Source of the DNA: Hofstenia miamia
Lineage: Eukaryota; Xenacoelomorpha; Acoela; Hofsteniidae
Length of the DNA stretch: 64,000 nucleotides
Assembly (NCBI GenBank): GCA_900660155.1
Contig: CABFPE010000153.1
Span: 824,635-888,634 of the forward strand
Direction: 5' to 3'
In this document: piece by piece, positions 21,269 to 33,699 of the stretch
How positions within the stretch are numbered: the first letter of the stretch is position 1
How the letters are laid out: each line of letters begins with the position of its first letter
Notes under the pieces: model-generated
What the model saw: the letters and a program-made list of their open reading frames with translations, nothing else
Database searches by the model: none
Told to the model about the DNA's origin: nothing
Made by a program: the position numbers and the translations under genes

Positions 21269-24200
21269 GTTTCATGTGAATATTTTTTATTGGATTTAAA
21301 ACAACCTATTTGCATGAAGATAAAATGACTATGTGAAAAATTCCGTTTCTTATCAACATCTCAATTGTTGTAATCTGTTTCAATAATGAATTCCATATGC
21401 CTTTTAATTAATTCAGTAAAAACATTTGCAGTAAAAGAGAATTATTTGACCTCGTTGTATTTACATGAATAATCGACGTTATTTATTTCAGGGAGAATGC
21501 CAAAATCAATACTTAGTGTAGCCGAAATCGTCAAATTTGGCCAGCAGTATGAGCATCTAGACATATAATACCATATCTGGCACGAAGTTTTGTCAAACAT
21601 CTCAGCTAACTTCAATTACGGGTAATGAACGTATAATGCCGATGTACAACCAATATTGCAAAACCAAAACAAGTAAGGAGTGCAAGGCTAAAACCAAGAC
21701 AACAGCTCTTTACAACCGGCTGCAAAAGAATCCATTTCAAAGAGAACTTGACAAGTGCGCTACTAGACTAGTACTAATGTCGGGTATACCTCTACATTTC
21801 AAAAATTTCTCTAGAAATACACTGGAAAAGCTATATCACCAGATGCCATTTTGAGAAAAAATTACCTATAAAAGGAGTTTAGAAAATTCGAAAAAGAAAC
21901 TATCGATGTGTTTCAAAACAACCAGCATTATTTGAAGTTGAAAATCAGAAGATTACAGCAGCCCTGGTGGGACACCTTGATTTAACTGAAAAGACTAAAT
22001 TGAGTGAAATCAGGCCAAATTTTATGCAATTGCTAGTGTCGATTTTGAGAGTCTTTTCGAATCACATTTAAGTTCTTTCGACACAACGCTGGGTGCTTCA
22101 ATTAAAATATCAAATGATATTTTCAGGGAATGGTTTCTCCAAATTGCTGAAAAATTGAAAAAACGAATATTTTGTTTTATGCAATTTTAACGCATTTTCG
22201 AATTATTCTTATTCGTAAATTTCACTAATTTTTTAAGCCATTTTACCTGTGCCCTTCTTATATTATTTCTATTAAAAAATATAGCGACAGGCAATCATTA
22301 AATTATTAAATAGCAAATATTTAGATTTTTTAAGCAACAGTCAACATGAATCTGTTGAGATTAACCAATAGAGTAGATTTATTTTATCTTTTTCAATAGT
22401 AAGCACTGTAGTATCTGCATAGGGGTACACAAATTTTAATGCATTTGCCGTCAGATATATATGTGAAATACAAAGAAAAACGAAATAAAAGTTTAACTTC
22501 TTGAGTAATCTGCAATTTTATCTCTTGATGATACCCAGATGGTCGAGAGAGACTTCTGTTTAATGATCATAGTAATTGCAATAGCATTCGACAACGGAAA
22601 CCATAGCTTTCAGATATGATAGTATCGCCAACCCTTTCTTTGTGTGCAGCATAAATAAGCATAGTGGCTTCTTTGGAAATACATGAGATCTTGAAGGGGT
22701 AGCCTTGTTATTAGGTTAGCACATCTTGTATTAAAATACCATTAACTATTAATCAATAAATGTTAAGGATTCAGCAAGTGCTGTAAATTATAAAAGTTTA
22801 AAGCTTGGATATACATAAGAGCTTTGCGCTACTTTTTCAATTTTAACATTTCAAAACTCTCAACTTGTCTCTATGAAATCAAGACCAATATCTATTAAAG
22901 CGCAAGATGGGAATATTCTTTAAATAATTCTTGTCTAATGTACATGCATATAATTGTTAATATGTTTATTACTTTTAATTGGATATATAAATGTAATAAT
23001 TACTAAACAATTTGTTTCCAGAATTGCTTCCAAAAGTTTTTAACCTCCTGCGACAATTTTTAGATTAAGCCCTCATTGGAAAGCACCTGTTTTACAATTT
23101 CTTAACAATGTCTTTTAGTCCATTTTCATATGGCATTATTTAGATCACAACTCATACTGCACAACTTAAAGTTTCAAATTGTACCTGATCAAATATATAA
23201 TGTTGCAATTGTTATAAAAGAGATTGCATTTATTAAATATATTGAATGGGTAATATGAAAACAACAATTTTAATTTGCAAAGAACACTATAAGATTGACT
23301 TACAGATGACATTTGATCGTTGTTATGAACCGAGGAAAAATAAACGTAAGTTTATTTACTATTATAATGTGTATAGATAAAGTAAACAAGGTGATGCACT
23401 TTTAACTCTAATTATCTTTTAATATTAGATAAAATATGTTGAAACTCCTTGTTTGCTTACTTCCATGATCATACACAATTGATGGTTGGTGAAAATTCGA
23501 AAATAATTTTGAAATATATTTCTCTTATTTTGTTTGAATTCTATACAATGCGTTTAATCAATAACTATTCCATGATAGGATCGACTAATTTTCACTTTAA
23601 TGAAATGATTGACCTCTTATAGTTTATGAAAAAGATTTTTACATGCATTGTTTAGGTATTCAATAAATGTCTAAAATATTATATGACCGGATTTTTTGAA
23701 AATAATATTCAGCAAATACTTGAAATCAAATTCTGCGCTTTAATAGAACAATGAATAAAATCTTATTCATGAAAAACTGAGTTTAAGCCATTTACATACT
23801 TGTTTTTAAAAAATATCAATTTTAAAGACAAACGCTTAAGAACATTAAGGATGTTGACTATCAAAATTAGATCTAAGGCTGAAATAAAAGTATAATACTA
23901 AACGAGGTTCTTATTTACTTTAGCTTATAATATCTATTAACAACAATTTATTTGAATGTTCATACTATCACCTAGCTTGTTGTGCATAAGTTATCAAATA
24001 AAATTATTATTTTTTTGAAATTAAAACATTAACTTTCTGCCTTAATTTTCAATTTTCAAAATGGTTGAAAATGCTGAAAATATTTCACCACTATTGCAGC
24101 TGCAACATAGTTTATGGACAGCATTATATTAGACTTTTTAATAAACAAATCGGTTGTTGAACAATATCAATCTAGGTAATATGATTTATGATTATGTAAC

Positions 24201-25595
24201 TGAAAACTAAGCTTTCAAATATGTAAAAATTATTATTTTATCCAACTTTTGAATATCCCAAAATATGATTACTTTCCTCTTAGTCACAATTTAAAAAATT
24301 GTGTGTGCTGCATATACATATTTTTAAATATAGTCCCGTCGAACATTATTTGCTTACTAATAATTCTAAAATAGTTTTATCTTTGTTTTGCTCTTAATAT
24401 CAAAAATCGTTGAAAATTTTTATATGCTTTAGGCCAATCACTGCAAGACTTATACGATGATTAGATAATTTTATGAATTATATAAATATATGAATAAGAA
24501 TTTTAAATACAAATGTTTGCGTAATTACCACTCCTCTAGCATGTAAATATTGGCAAAAATATTATTGCAATTTTCGATTGGAAGAACAGATTTTTTTCTA
24601 AGAAATAGGTATTGACTTTAACATGTCCACCATTATTTTCACAAAATTAAACCTCTCACTACACAAAATTTTTCTTTCATGCGATAAAAATTAGTTTTCT
24701 TTGCCATCGTAATGCATGGCATAAGAAATATTTTTAACAATTGTGCTAATTAGGCCTATACATTTGAATGTCTTTTGAAGTCTTTCTATATGGCGAAGTA
24801 ATGTAGATTGTACTGCTGCTTTTCTTCAAAGGAAATATTTAATAGACTTTAGGGGCAATTTGGTTTTATTCATCTTGAGTTCAACAAAATATATCTAGAG
24901 TACATTGTTGAAAGATTGAATCATTAAATGAACCTTTTAAGAAAATAATTGTAAGTGAACTGCAACAAGCCTGTATTCCCCCGGTCCTTAGAAATTGATC
25001 AAAGGCAACAATGCACTGCTCACAATATATAGCTAGGTACATATAATGTAGGTACTTTAGGTGTAGCTTCTGTGAACTTGAAATTTGGATATAACATTAT
25101 TTACCCAAAACTGGTCTAAGATAGGTCTGAGTAAGATAACATATTTTCTGAACAAGGCCATCTGTATTTAATTAGCGATCTGGAAATAGATAAGCCCCAT
25201 CTTCATAATCGACATCTATTTTCAATTCTGAGATTGATAATAGATTAATTTTTAAAATCAAAGATTCCTAATTTTGAAATTTTTTTTAATTAAAACAATG
25301 TTCATCTTCAAAAAATGATTTATTATTATTATAATTTTTAAGTGTTGTTAGGTGCCTCTGTATTAGCTATTTTACAATATTCTTTCATAAATTCTTGAAA
25401 CAAGTCTCTGCATATTATGTAAATCATAATCAAATTTGTTTTGTAAGATAAAGAAACATTGATTAATAAGCAAATTAAAGAGAATTGATTTGTAGAGATG
25501 TTTATAAAAAGGTGAACTATGCCAATAAAAATAAATATATATATATATATATATTTCTACAACTTATAAAAAGAAAAGTTATTTACAGGTAAAAG
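21269..25595. other. AT-rich stretch with one possible transposase remnant
   Basis: At 21480-22150 a plus-strand ORF (YNQYCKTKTSKECKAKTKTT, then LVLMSGIPLHFKNFSRNTL) faintly recalls hAT-like DUF659 wording (…GIPF..V..P.F), but this is weak. From 22150 to 25535 I see only AT-rich, non-coding sequence, then (TA)n at 25535-25554. Confidence 0.35.
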
Positions 25596-25848
25596 TCATG
25601 TGCAAAAACAAGATGCATTTTGTAAAGAAAAATAAGCGCGACAGCTTTGCACTCTTAGCATATTAAGAACATTATTGTTAATGTCACTGCAATCCTCTTT
25701 GCAAGATTCTCCCAAACAATGCATGAGCTCTTCATCACATATGGGCTTTGTAAGTGTGCAGTTCCCATAACACGTTGAATGATCGTCTAAGCAATACTTG
25801 GTGAAATCTGATACATTGCTTGCAAAAGGATAACCACTGTTTGATTCT
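25596..25848 (-). CDS. Phospholipase A2-like cysteine-rich C-terminal exon
   Basis: Minus-strand exon after TTTAG reading 83 residues to a TGA at 25598-25596: ESNSGYPFASNVSDFTKYCL, DDHSTCYGNCTLTKPICDEE, then LMHCLGESCK with further Cys at DC, SC, SC and FC. The spacing C..DH..CYGNC......CDEEL..CL...C follows the secreted PLA2 core (CC..HD.CY..C......CDEEF..CL...C, as in group XII and related enzymes). The catalytic His is present, but the Asp that should follow it is Ser and the second Cys of the CC pair is Leu, so it may be non-enzymatic. The open frame upstream (25901-25999, …LFNLINQNNPNCS) ends at a GT in phase 0, which does not match the phase 2 needed here, so the true upstream exon is uncertain. 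Confidence 0.6.
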
Positions 25849-27025
25849 CTAAATTATAAAGCTGTGTAATTAATTCGCATCGTAAAAAAGATCGCCCTAC
25901 GGAGCAATTAGGATTATTTTGATTTATTAAATTAAATAGTGAAGTCCATGAAAATGTATCCCATAAATAGTGGCGATGTTCGCTGTATTCATTAAACACG
26001 TTTTAAGCGAATATTCAAAAACTTTATTTTTACTAAACAGAATAAACAAATGCTAATTTAGAAAATTATAGTAGCAAGTTGACCAAGAAGTTATGAATTA
26101 CTGGAAGCCTCCATGAGATATATCAAATTTATACTAGAGAAGCAGTGTTGACCATTTTAATGAAATTGTTTTAAGAGTTTTAAAAGTCGTTTATATCAGC
26201 TTGTTTAAACTTTGTTTATATTTTTGGTCTTATTTAAACGGCAATAAGAGGGCAGCCACAATTTTTTCGAGTGACTTTAATCGGTTTTTATACAATAAAT
26301 GATTTGCGAAAAAAGAAAAAACTTATTATAATGTAAGTCTGGTGACTCTGATATTACATATTATCACACTAGTTATTGCAAAAACAAAGTCGGAAACTCC
26401 TACTTTGGTAATTCAACCCAATCTATTAGATTTTCAGGTTTTGAAGATATATCAACACTCAACAGCCAGCCCATTGTCGTGTAGAATACGAGCCTCAACC
26501 TCAACTTAAAGATTATCTAAAATATACCTCACTGCGAATAAACGGCTTCTGAATTATTTGTTGAATGCAATCACTTTCCTTAACTCAGAATAATTGCACG
26601 ATACTTGTTCAGAATTTTGCTATCCCAACTAACTGCTATATAGCCCATTGCCTACCGCTGTAAACTTTATCTAGTAGAAACAAGATTTTAATGGATATTA
26701 TCCTAATTGGATTTGACATTCCGAAATACCAATTATCTTTCAAGAATCCATTAACCAAATTAGAAGGAAGAGGGTTTGTGTTAATTCATCCAATATCTTT
26801 TTATGAATTCCTTAAATGAAGTCCTTGTTAAAGTTAAAAACGAGAAGAGTAAGATAAGCAATATTCTTATCAATCAACTTCAATGCTATTCCTAAATGGC
26901 AGTAAAACAGAATTGTATCTTGAACGGTAAATTGAGATTTAGCAGCATATATTAGCTTGAAAATTTTCCTGGATATTCCTTTAACGTCATGATGTTTTTG
27001 TTTTAAATTTTTTCTTTCTGGCATA

Positions 27026-27027
27026 TA

Positions 27028-27058
<31 letters not shown>

Positions 27059-27060
27059 TA
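27026..27060. repeat. (TAA)n array at the 5' side of the R4/Dong-like LINE
   Basis: An imperfect TAA/ATA repeat directly precedes the element, and a matching AAT array follows its 3' end at 28786-28812. Confidence 0.8.
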
Positions 27061-28788
27061 TAAATGGGTTGAGTTACTAGAGAGAGATGGGAAAGTGGCA
27101 GACTGAGATAGATGGGCATAGGTTGAGGTTTAGGCGGGGTATATTCCAGGGAGACAGCTTAGCGCCACTACTGTTTGTAGTTAGCTTGATACCTATCACA
27201 GAAAAGTTAAAGGAGACAGGCATAGGGTATAAGATGGAGAAGAATGGTAGAGCAGTGAGTCACCTGTGGTACATGGACGACCTGAAGATGTACGCTAGTT
27301 CAAGGAAGATGTTGCAGAAGCAAGTGGAGACATTGGAGAAGGCAAGCAGAGATTCAGGGTTGGAGTTTGGATTAGGAAAGTGTGCAGCAGTGACAATGAC
27401 TAGAGGCAAGTGTGTGGATGGGGATGGCTTGAGGACAAGCAGTGGGGATAAGATTGAGGAAGTTAAAGAGGGGTACAAGTACTTAGGTGTGATAGAGAAA
27501 GACAGAACAGATCACGAGGAAATGAAGATGAGGCTAAGGAAAGAATACAAGAGGAGAGTAAGGAAGGTACTACAGAAGTCAGCATTGAATGGGCAGAATA
27601 GTATAAAAGCAATTAATACATGAGCAATACCAGTGTTGAGATATTCGGCAGGAATAGTTAGATGGAACAAGAATGAACTTAAGGAGCTAGAAAGAGAGAC
27701 AAGGAAGGTACTAGCAGCAGAGAGGTCTTTCAACCTAAATGGAGATGTGGATAGGTTGTACATGGCAAGGCATAAAGGAGGGAAAGGATTGCTAAGTGTG
27801 GAGGAAACTGTAGAAGCAGAAGCACTAGGGCTAAAGGAGTATGTAGAAGCACAACCTAGAGGGTCAATACTGGAGGTCACTAAGGAGTTAAGGAAGATAA
27901 GAACTGAGAGTGAAGGAAAGAAGGTATACCAGAGTAGGATGGAGTCAGAGAGACAAACAAGGTATAGGCAGAAAGCAATGCATGGAGAATACTTGAGGAA
28001 CACAGAAAAGTGTGACAGAGAAGAGAGCAACAAGTGGTTAAAGAAGGCAGGACTGAAGAGAGAAACAGAAGCACTGATAATGGCAGCACAGGAGCAAGCA
28101 ATAAGAACAAACTGGGTGAAGAAGCATATAGACAGAAGAGTAGAAGTAAGTGATAAGTGTAGGCTATGTAAGAAAGAGGCGGAGACAGTAGATCATCTGA
28201 TAGCAGGGTGTGAGAAGTTGGCACAGAATGAGTATAAGTTCAGGCATGACAAGGTGGGAAGAATGGTACACTGGAGTTTGAGCAGGCAGCATGGGTTAGA
28301 AGCAGGAGACAAGTGGTATGAGCACAAGCCACAGGGCGTCATAGAAAATGAGAAGGTTAAGATACTGTGGGATTTCAACATACAGACGAGCAAAGTGATA
28401 GAAGCACGGAGGCCAGACATAGTAGTGGTAGACAAAGAGAAAAGATTAGGAACAGTAATAGACATAGCAGTACCAAAGGACAGGAATGTAGAAAGCAAGG
28501 AGAAAGAGAAGATAGACAAGTACAGAGAGTTAGCAGAGGAAATAGAAAGGCTGTGGAAGTTAAAGAAAGTTGAAGTAGTCCCGGTAGTAGTAGGCGCACT
28601 AGGAGCAGTGAGTAAGAAGCATAAGAGATACTTGGAGGAGTTGGGAGTACCAAAGTGGGGAGGAGCAGTAGCACAGAAGGCAGCATTGTTAGGAACAGCT
28701 AGAGTCCTGAGGAAAGCTCTCAGACTCCCTGGGAACTGGTGAGTTCCCCGAGCTGAGAGGGATACCAGCATGAAGCTGTGAGATGCAA
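27061..28788 (+). mobile_element. 5'-truncated R4/Dong-like LINE with restriction-like endonuclease, inserted in (TAA)n
   Basis: The coding part holds the end of a reverse transcriptase domain, a CCHC finger and a restriction-like endonuclease. Together these define the R2/R4/NeSL group of LINEs rather than the APE-type elements elsewhere in this window. The 5' half is missing. Both flanks are TAA repeats; Dong (R4 clade) of silkworm is known for TAA target arrays (established knowledge). It is the youngest-looking of at least five copies here. Confidence 0.8.
27087..28742 (+). pseudogene. LINE reverse transcriptase / restriction-like endonuclease, 5'-truncated with one in-frame stop
   Basis: Reading starts inside RT motif B (RRGIFQGDSLAPLLFVVSLI) and includes motif C LWYMDDLKMYA. 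A TGA at 27621-27623 interrupts AINT-AIPVLRYSAG, where relatives have Trp; the frame is otherwise open to TGA at 28740-28742. The CCHC finger CRLCKKEAETVDHLIAGC (CX2CX8HX4C) is followed by ARRPDIVVVDKEKRLGTVID, the PD-(D/E)xK nuclease core that nicks the target for target-primed reverse transcription. One stop in 552 codons implies a fairly recent loss of function. Confidence 0.85.
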
Positions 28789-29089
28789 TAATAATAATAA
28801 TAATAATAATTATTTCTGGTACCTTATACAGGTAAATGGGAAAACATATATATGCAAAGCATGGAATAATTTTTTTTTGAAATATTTCAGTAGATATATC
28901 AACATCATCCATGTTGTAGACATCATTCCAAATTTGATAATACAATTTAGTAGCAAAAAACGTTTGATCTATTTTCAAAAGGAGTTAGTAAAACAGCCGT
29001 CCCATGATCAGATTTAAAGGACAATTTACAGGGTTTGCAAGAGTTTAAAATGTTTGGGAATAATCCCTGACTATTAACTAAGAAGTTAT

Positions 29090-29464
29090 CTAATATTGCA
29101 TTTTTTCGACATGAAAAATAACCATGGTAATAAGGTCTAGTTTTCCATTAAGTTCTAGCACACTTAACTGATTAAATTCTCCAGCATCAGTATACTTACT
29201 TAATATTAATTCATGAGGTTTATATACAACTTGATTTATGAAGAAATCATCTGTATAGCCACGATACTTATTCTTTGGTAGAAAACATATCACAATAATA
29301 AAATGATTATTATAAATTTTTAGCCCTAATGCTTTAACTTCATTTGAATGTTCCAGAATTTCAACATGGCGATCTTGTCCTACATTTACAAATATTACAA
29401 TCTCTGCAAATCCATCATACCAACAAGCATCAGGTATATCACTATTCAAATGTTTTTCAGTCAC
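29090..29464 (-). pseudogene. APE-endonuclease fragment of a LINE ORF2
   Basis: The minus-strand ORF begins MTEKHLNSDIPDACWYDGFA and continues ...VGQDRHVEILEHSNEVKAL. It fits the N-terminal endonuclease of jockey/CR1-type LINEs (ETWL.SDIPD....GY...R.DR), with T-E-x-x-L-N-S as the metal-binding glutamate region. Later endonuclease motifs (GDFN, SDH) are not visible, so it is a short remnant. Confidence 0.55.
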
Positions 29465-29638
29465 TCCTGTTATTTCAACGTTAACATATCAATAGCTAGC
29501 CTATCAGAAGATCTTATCCGCTTCTAAACATTTTTCTTGATTGAAAAATATAATAATATTATTAATAATAAGATACTTTATTACCATAATAATGAATACG
29601 CATTGAGCAATTTAGAACAATGATCGTTTTCTTAAAAT

Positions 29639-30081
29639 TTAAGACTGAGATGTTTTTCTCAAAAATCGAGGTAACAGAAATATATTAATGTTTTTTGTTC
29701 TTTGAAGAAAATTAACCAAACGACAGATACGATTAAAATAAAATAAATCTGTCTTTCGTTTACAAGCTTTCTTGACTTGGAATAACATTAGATCTTGAGA
29801 ACGCATGTTCTTATAGTTTGGAGAATAAAGCGAAATGAAGTTGAGAATATTTGTGTCATATTTGTCATTTATTAATTTATTCATTAACAACAAATCATTT
29901 ACTTGGAGTTGAGGTAAAATCGGGAGAATTTTCAACTTTAAAAGATGAATTTTATATGAAATGCTAGTAGTTATCCACCTTGTACGCATTGATTGAAAAC
30001 GGTCGAATTTAAGCACATCTGTTGAATTCGCATACCATGTGGGTGATGCGTACATTAAAATAGAAAGAACCACAAATTTAT

Positions 30082-30135
<54 letters not shown>

Positions 30136-31130
30136 CAAGTTGTTCAGGTGCTACGTAGAAGTGATCTTCTGATAAAAGAAAATCCCTTACAAATTTTAAA
30201 GATTTTTTATCAATATGTTGAGACCATGATAATTATATTTCAAGGAGATCACGAGCCTCATTTGTAGAATATAACGTTTTTCCACTGAAAGACAAAGGAG
30301 AACACACATCTTCTAAATTAAAAGTCATGTTGTTATTCAAAACCCAGTCTCTGATAAAATATAGATAATTTACAAACGGTGGATACATAATCGAACTAAG
30401 TATTTTAAAATCATCAGCAAATAAAAATGGAAATTAACTTTTGCATACAAGTGGAAAGTAATTTATAAAGCAAAGAAATAAAAGTTGTCCTAAGCAGGAA
30501 CCTTGAGGGATTCCCCTCGACGTAGGTAATACCGTTGACATAAAATCAACTATGTTGGCACATTGATATCTTCCCGATAAATGTTAAGTAATTAATGCTA
30601 ATAAATGCATAGATACCAAAAATATTTTTTATGTTATCATTTAGTAATGAATGTAATACTTTATCAAATATTTGCTAAAGTCAATATAAAATGAATGCAA
30701 AGCACATTTTATGTCATGATAATGATAAACTTCATTTAAGTAATTCAAATTTGGAAAACAGTCGATCGATTCTTTATAAAGCCATATTGATGCTTAAATA
30801 GCAAAGGGTGCATTGCATTGAAGAGTTCTTTATATATGAATTCTTCAACAAGCAAAGAAAGTTTTTGTTACTAAACAAAGCTTGCCTACATTGATAATTT
30901 GATGACTGGGAAACAAACTGCTTAATACTTGATAAAACACAATTTGAGTCCTTAGTTAATTTATTCATTTCAGACATTTGAAATTCAAATAATTTGCTGA
31001 AATCTTCTAGTTGCTTATTAACATAATATTGAATGTTCGATAACAAAATATCATTTTTTGCCTTCATCAACGCAAGAAGTGCACAATAAAATTGTGTGCT
31101 TATAATAGTGATTGAAAATATCAACTACTT
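29639..31130 (-). mobile_element. Degenerate LINE reverse transcriptase (jockey/CR1 type)
   Basis: Read on the minus strand, recognisable pieces occur in RT order. HSFYIDFSKYLIK (motif A, about 30650) is followed by SRGIPQGSCLGQLLF (motif B, about 30510), FADDFKILSS (motif C, about 30410), and the post-RT segment LSILMYASPTWYANS…FQSMRTRWIT (about 30070-29950). Stops and frameshifts are frequent, and a (TA)n tract at 30078-30132 interrupts the tail. This is an old copy. Confidence 0.7.
30078..30132. repeat. (TA)n microsatellite inside the LINE remnant
   Basis: An uninterrupted TA tract with one phase slip, producing the artificial IYIYIY start of the ORF that crosses it. Confidence 0.85.
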
Positions 31131-31754
31131 CCTTAGAAAATACTGTGCAGCGTTTGGAAAATGCATGACTTTTACCGCATGTTTTATATTGTATTGTTAC
31201 AAGTGAAACAATAATCTTCTTTAATATTGCGGGAAAAATTTATATCGCCATTAATTTCTCAAATGAACTTTCTTAATTTAGAAATTTAAATTAATTTATT
31301 AAAAGATACGAACAATTTCCTGTACATGGGAATTTAAAAATCCTTACAAAGAATAATATTAGGAAGCTTTAGTCTATCATCTAGTCATATACCTATTTTA
31401 GTATTTTTGTAATACAAGGTTATGTAAATTATTTTAAAATCTTTGAGGTTATCTACAGCTTGTATTCTACCCACCATTCTGCAACGAGGGGTTTTCCAGC
31501 CGACAATGTAAGCAGAATTCAAGGTAAGCATAATCGTTGTGGTATGCGCAATTTATTAAACCATCCTTTATGATGAAACTTAGTAATACTCACATTGTTA
31601 CTTCTATGTGATTGCTTAATCGAAGGATTTAATTTCTTTAATCTTTTTTGTCGTTTATTAAAAGTTGTCTATGATGAATATATATTTAATATATTCAATT
31701 TACTTGCAGCAGAAAAAGCATTTAAATTAAATAATGAAGCCTGTGCAATTTAAA

Positions 31755-32415
31755 GCACTAGGAAGGGAAAAGAACAGTAAAATGTGCAGGAAGCCTTAGA
31801 AGCAAGAGAAAGGGAATATGTAAAAAAGCAACCTAGGGGGTCACTACTGGAGGTCAGCATGGTATTAAAGAAGATGAAAACCGTGGTAAGGGATAAGAAA
31901 CATCTTAGAGTAAGATAGAATCAAAATGACAAGTAAGGTACAGGCAGAACAATGCGTGGAAAATATTGGAGAAGTAAACAAATAGTTGCAAATGAAGGTT
32001 GGACTGAAGAGAAAAACAAGCATTGATAATGAAAGCACAAGAACAAGCAATTAGGACAAACTGGGTGAAGAAATAACCTTTGTGATAGCTATAGGCTAGC
32101 CAAGAAAAGCATGGGAACATTAGGCCATCTAATAGCAAGATGTGAAAGGTTGGAGAAGAATGAATATCAGTGCAGCCATGGCAAAAAAAGAGCGGATTGC
32201 TCCTTTAAGTTTGAGTGTCAAAATGGGTTAGAATCAATTGTTAAGTGGCATGAACATGAGCCTCAGGAAGTCATAGAGAATTTGAAGGAAAAGATAATGT
32301 GGGATTTCAACATAAAAGTTAGGAAGGTTATTGAAGCAAGGAGATCCGACATAATTGTGGCTAAAAGAGGTAGGAGATTGAACAGTGATAGTTATAGCAA
32401 TACCAAAGAAAAGAT
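31755..32415 (+). mobile_element. Decayed R4/Dong-like LINE fragment 2
   Basis: It aligns to the 27.8-28.5 kb copy. Words include KKQPRGSLLEV (versus EAQPRGSILEV), EQAIRTNWVKK, LGHLIARCERLEKNEYQCSH (finger region), KWHEHEPQEVIENLKEKIMW and KVIEARRSDIIVAKRG (nuclease core). Several frameshifts break it; the nuclease PD is SD here. Confidence 0.75.
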
Positions 32416-32589
32416 CATAATTATCATTGATTACCATTTTCACAGAAGTTGTTATTTCTTCAAAAACAGTTATTCTGCAAATAGTCTGTACAGCAATTGA
32501 CACAATTGCCTGTGTGATAAAGGTCTTCAGTAGCAGGGCTTGGCCACGCCTGGCCCACATTATTGCAAAGGTTTGTATGAAATTTTAAA

Positions 32590-32760
32590 AATGGAACGCT
32601 TTTTCAAAACAGTGCATGCAAATCAACAACACAAATACAGTTGCTACAGAATTTTCTAAAAATTAGTGAAAATATAATTTACGTTAGCATCTAATACTCT
32701 TCTATTTCAGTGTGCAGAATTTATTAGAAATTCTTTTGTCAAGAAGAATAAAAATGGCAG
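32590..32760 (+). repeat. Dispersed repeat, copy 2 (partner at 9955-10180)
   Basis: Shares the ordered words cagtgcatgcaa, ttttctaaaaa, aatactcttct and tttcagtgtgcaga with the first copy. Neither copy has visible ends or coding potential. Confidence 0.35.
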
Positions 32761-33420
32761 AATTGGTATCAATCTCTATTCAGTTTCCCGCTAGACCTAA
32801 AGCTTTCTTGGGGCGAGCTTGCAACTAAATTTTTTGACCAAATATATCTCTGTATTGAACATATGTAGAATTTTTTTTAAAAATTAGGAAATTTCAAAAT
32901 TTGTAACAGGAGATTAGTAGAATATTGTTGCTACTGCGACTAAAACATAATTTGGGATGGTCCGAGTTCTCGTAATTTTGATATTATTTTGCATGCTGCA
33001 ATGAATTGCTAATTCAGCTCAATTACACCGATGTAAGTCTAAGCAGAAATCAAGCCAAAAATTCATTCTGAAATACCAACGTTACAGTTGATCAGTGTTG
33101 GATCATTGTGTCACCATTTTAGGTAGGATCAATAGAATTACTAAATATCTCATCCTATTAGATTTTATTTGAAACATTTTTTGCCATTTACATTTATTTA
33201 TGTTTAATGAATGTCACTTTGTAATTTATAGCTATATACCGCCGGTACATTTCAAAATGTATTTAAAAATACACAAACCTATGTTGATAATCGCATTTGA
33301 CATTAATAATCACATTATTATTACATTTTAAGATATATTTACTAACTGGTACATAGCATGCGACATATGTAAATTTCACAAAGTAAATTGCTATATATTT
33401 TAATTTTAGGGTGCACATAA

Positions 33421-33422
<2 letters not shown>

Positions 33423-33460
<38 letters not shown>
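33423..33460. repeat. (TA)n microsatellite
   Basis: A pure TA run in otherwise featureless AT-rich sequence upstream of the secreted peptide gene's downstream side. No transposon end abuts it. Confidence 0.85.
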
Positions 33461-33464
<4 letters not shown>

Positions 33465-33699
33465 CACTTTGTAAACTGTGCTTTGTTAATATTTATTGCA
33501 AAAATTTCTAAACGTTTAGGAGTTTTGATGCCAAATACTATTTAAGAAAAATTGAAACCCTAATTATTTCAAAACATACTATACTGTCAACTTCTTCATC
33601 AACCATTTAGTATGAAAGTTATCTCAAAAAGCAACTATTTTCTCTTATCTCGTGTATTTCACACATTCAAAATCATGAAGAGAAAACTGAACGACTTAC

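Noticed and set aside
26812-27024. 70-codon minus-strand ORF beginning MPERKNLKQKHHDVKG
   Set aside because: It begins at the TAA array beside the R4-like LINE; no family recognised and no splice support.
28193-28978. 261-codon minus-strand ORF and other ORFs opposite the R4-like LINE
   Set aside because: Shadows of the purine-rich coding strand of the LINE; they give serine/leucine-rich nonsense without domains.
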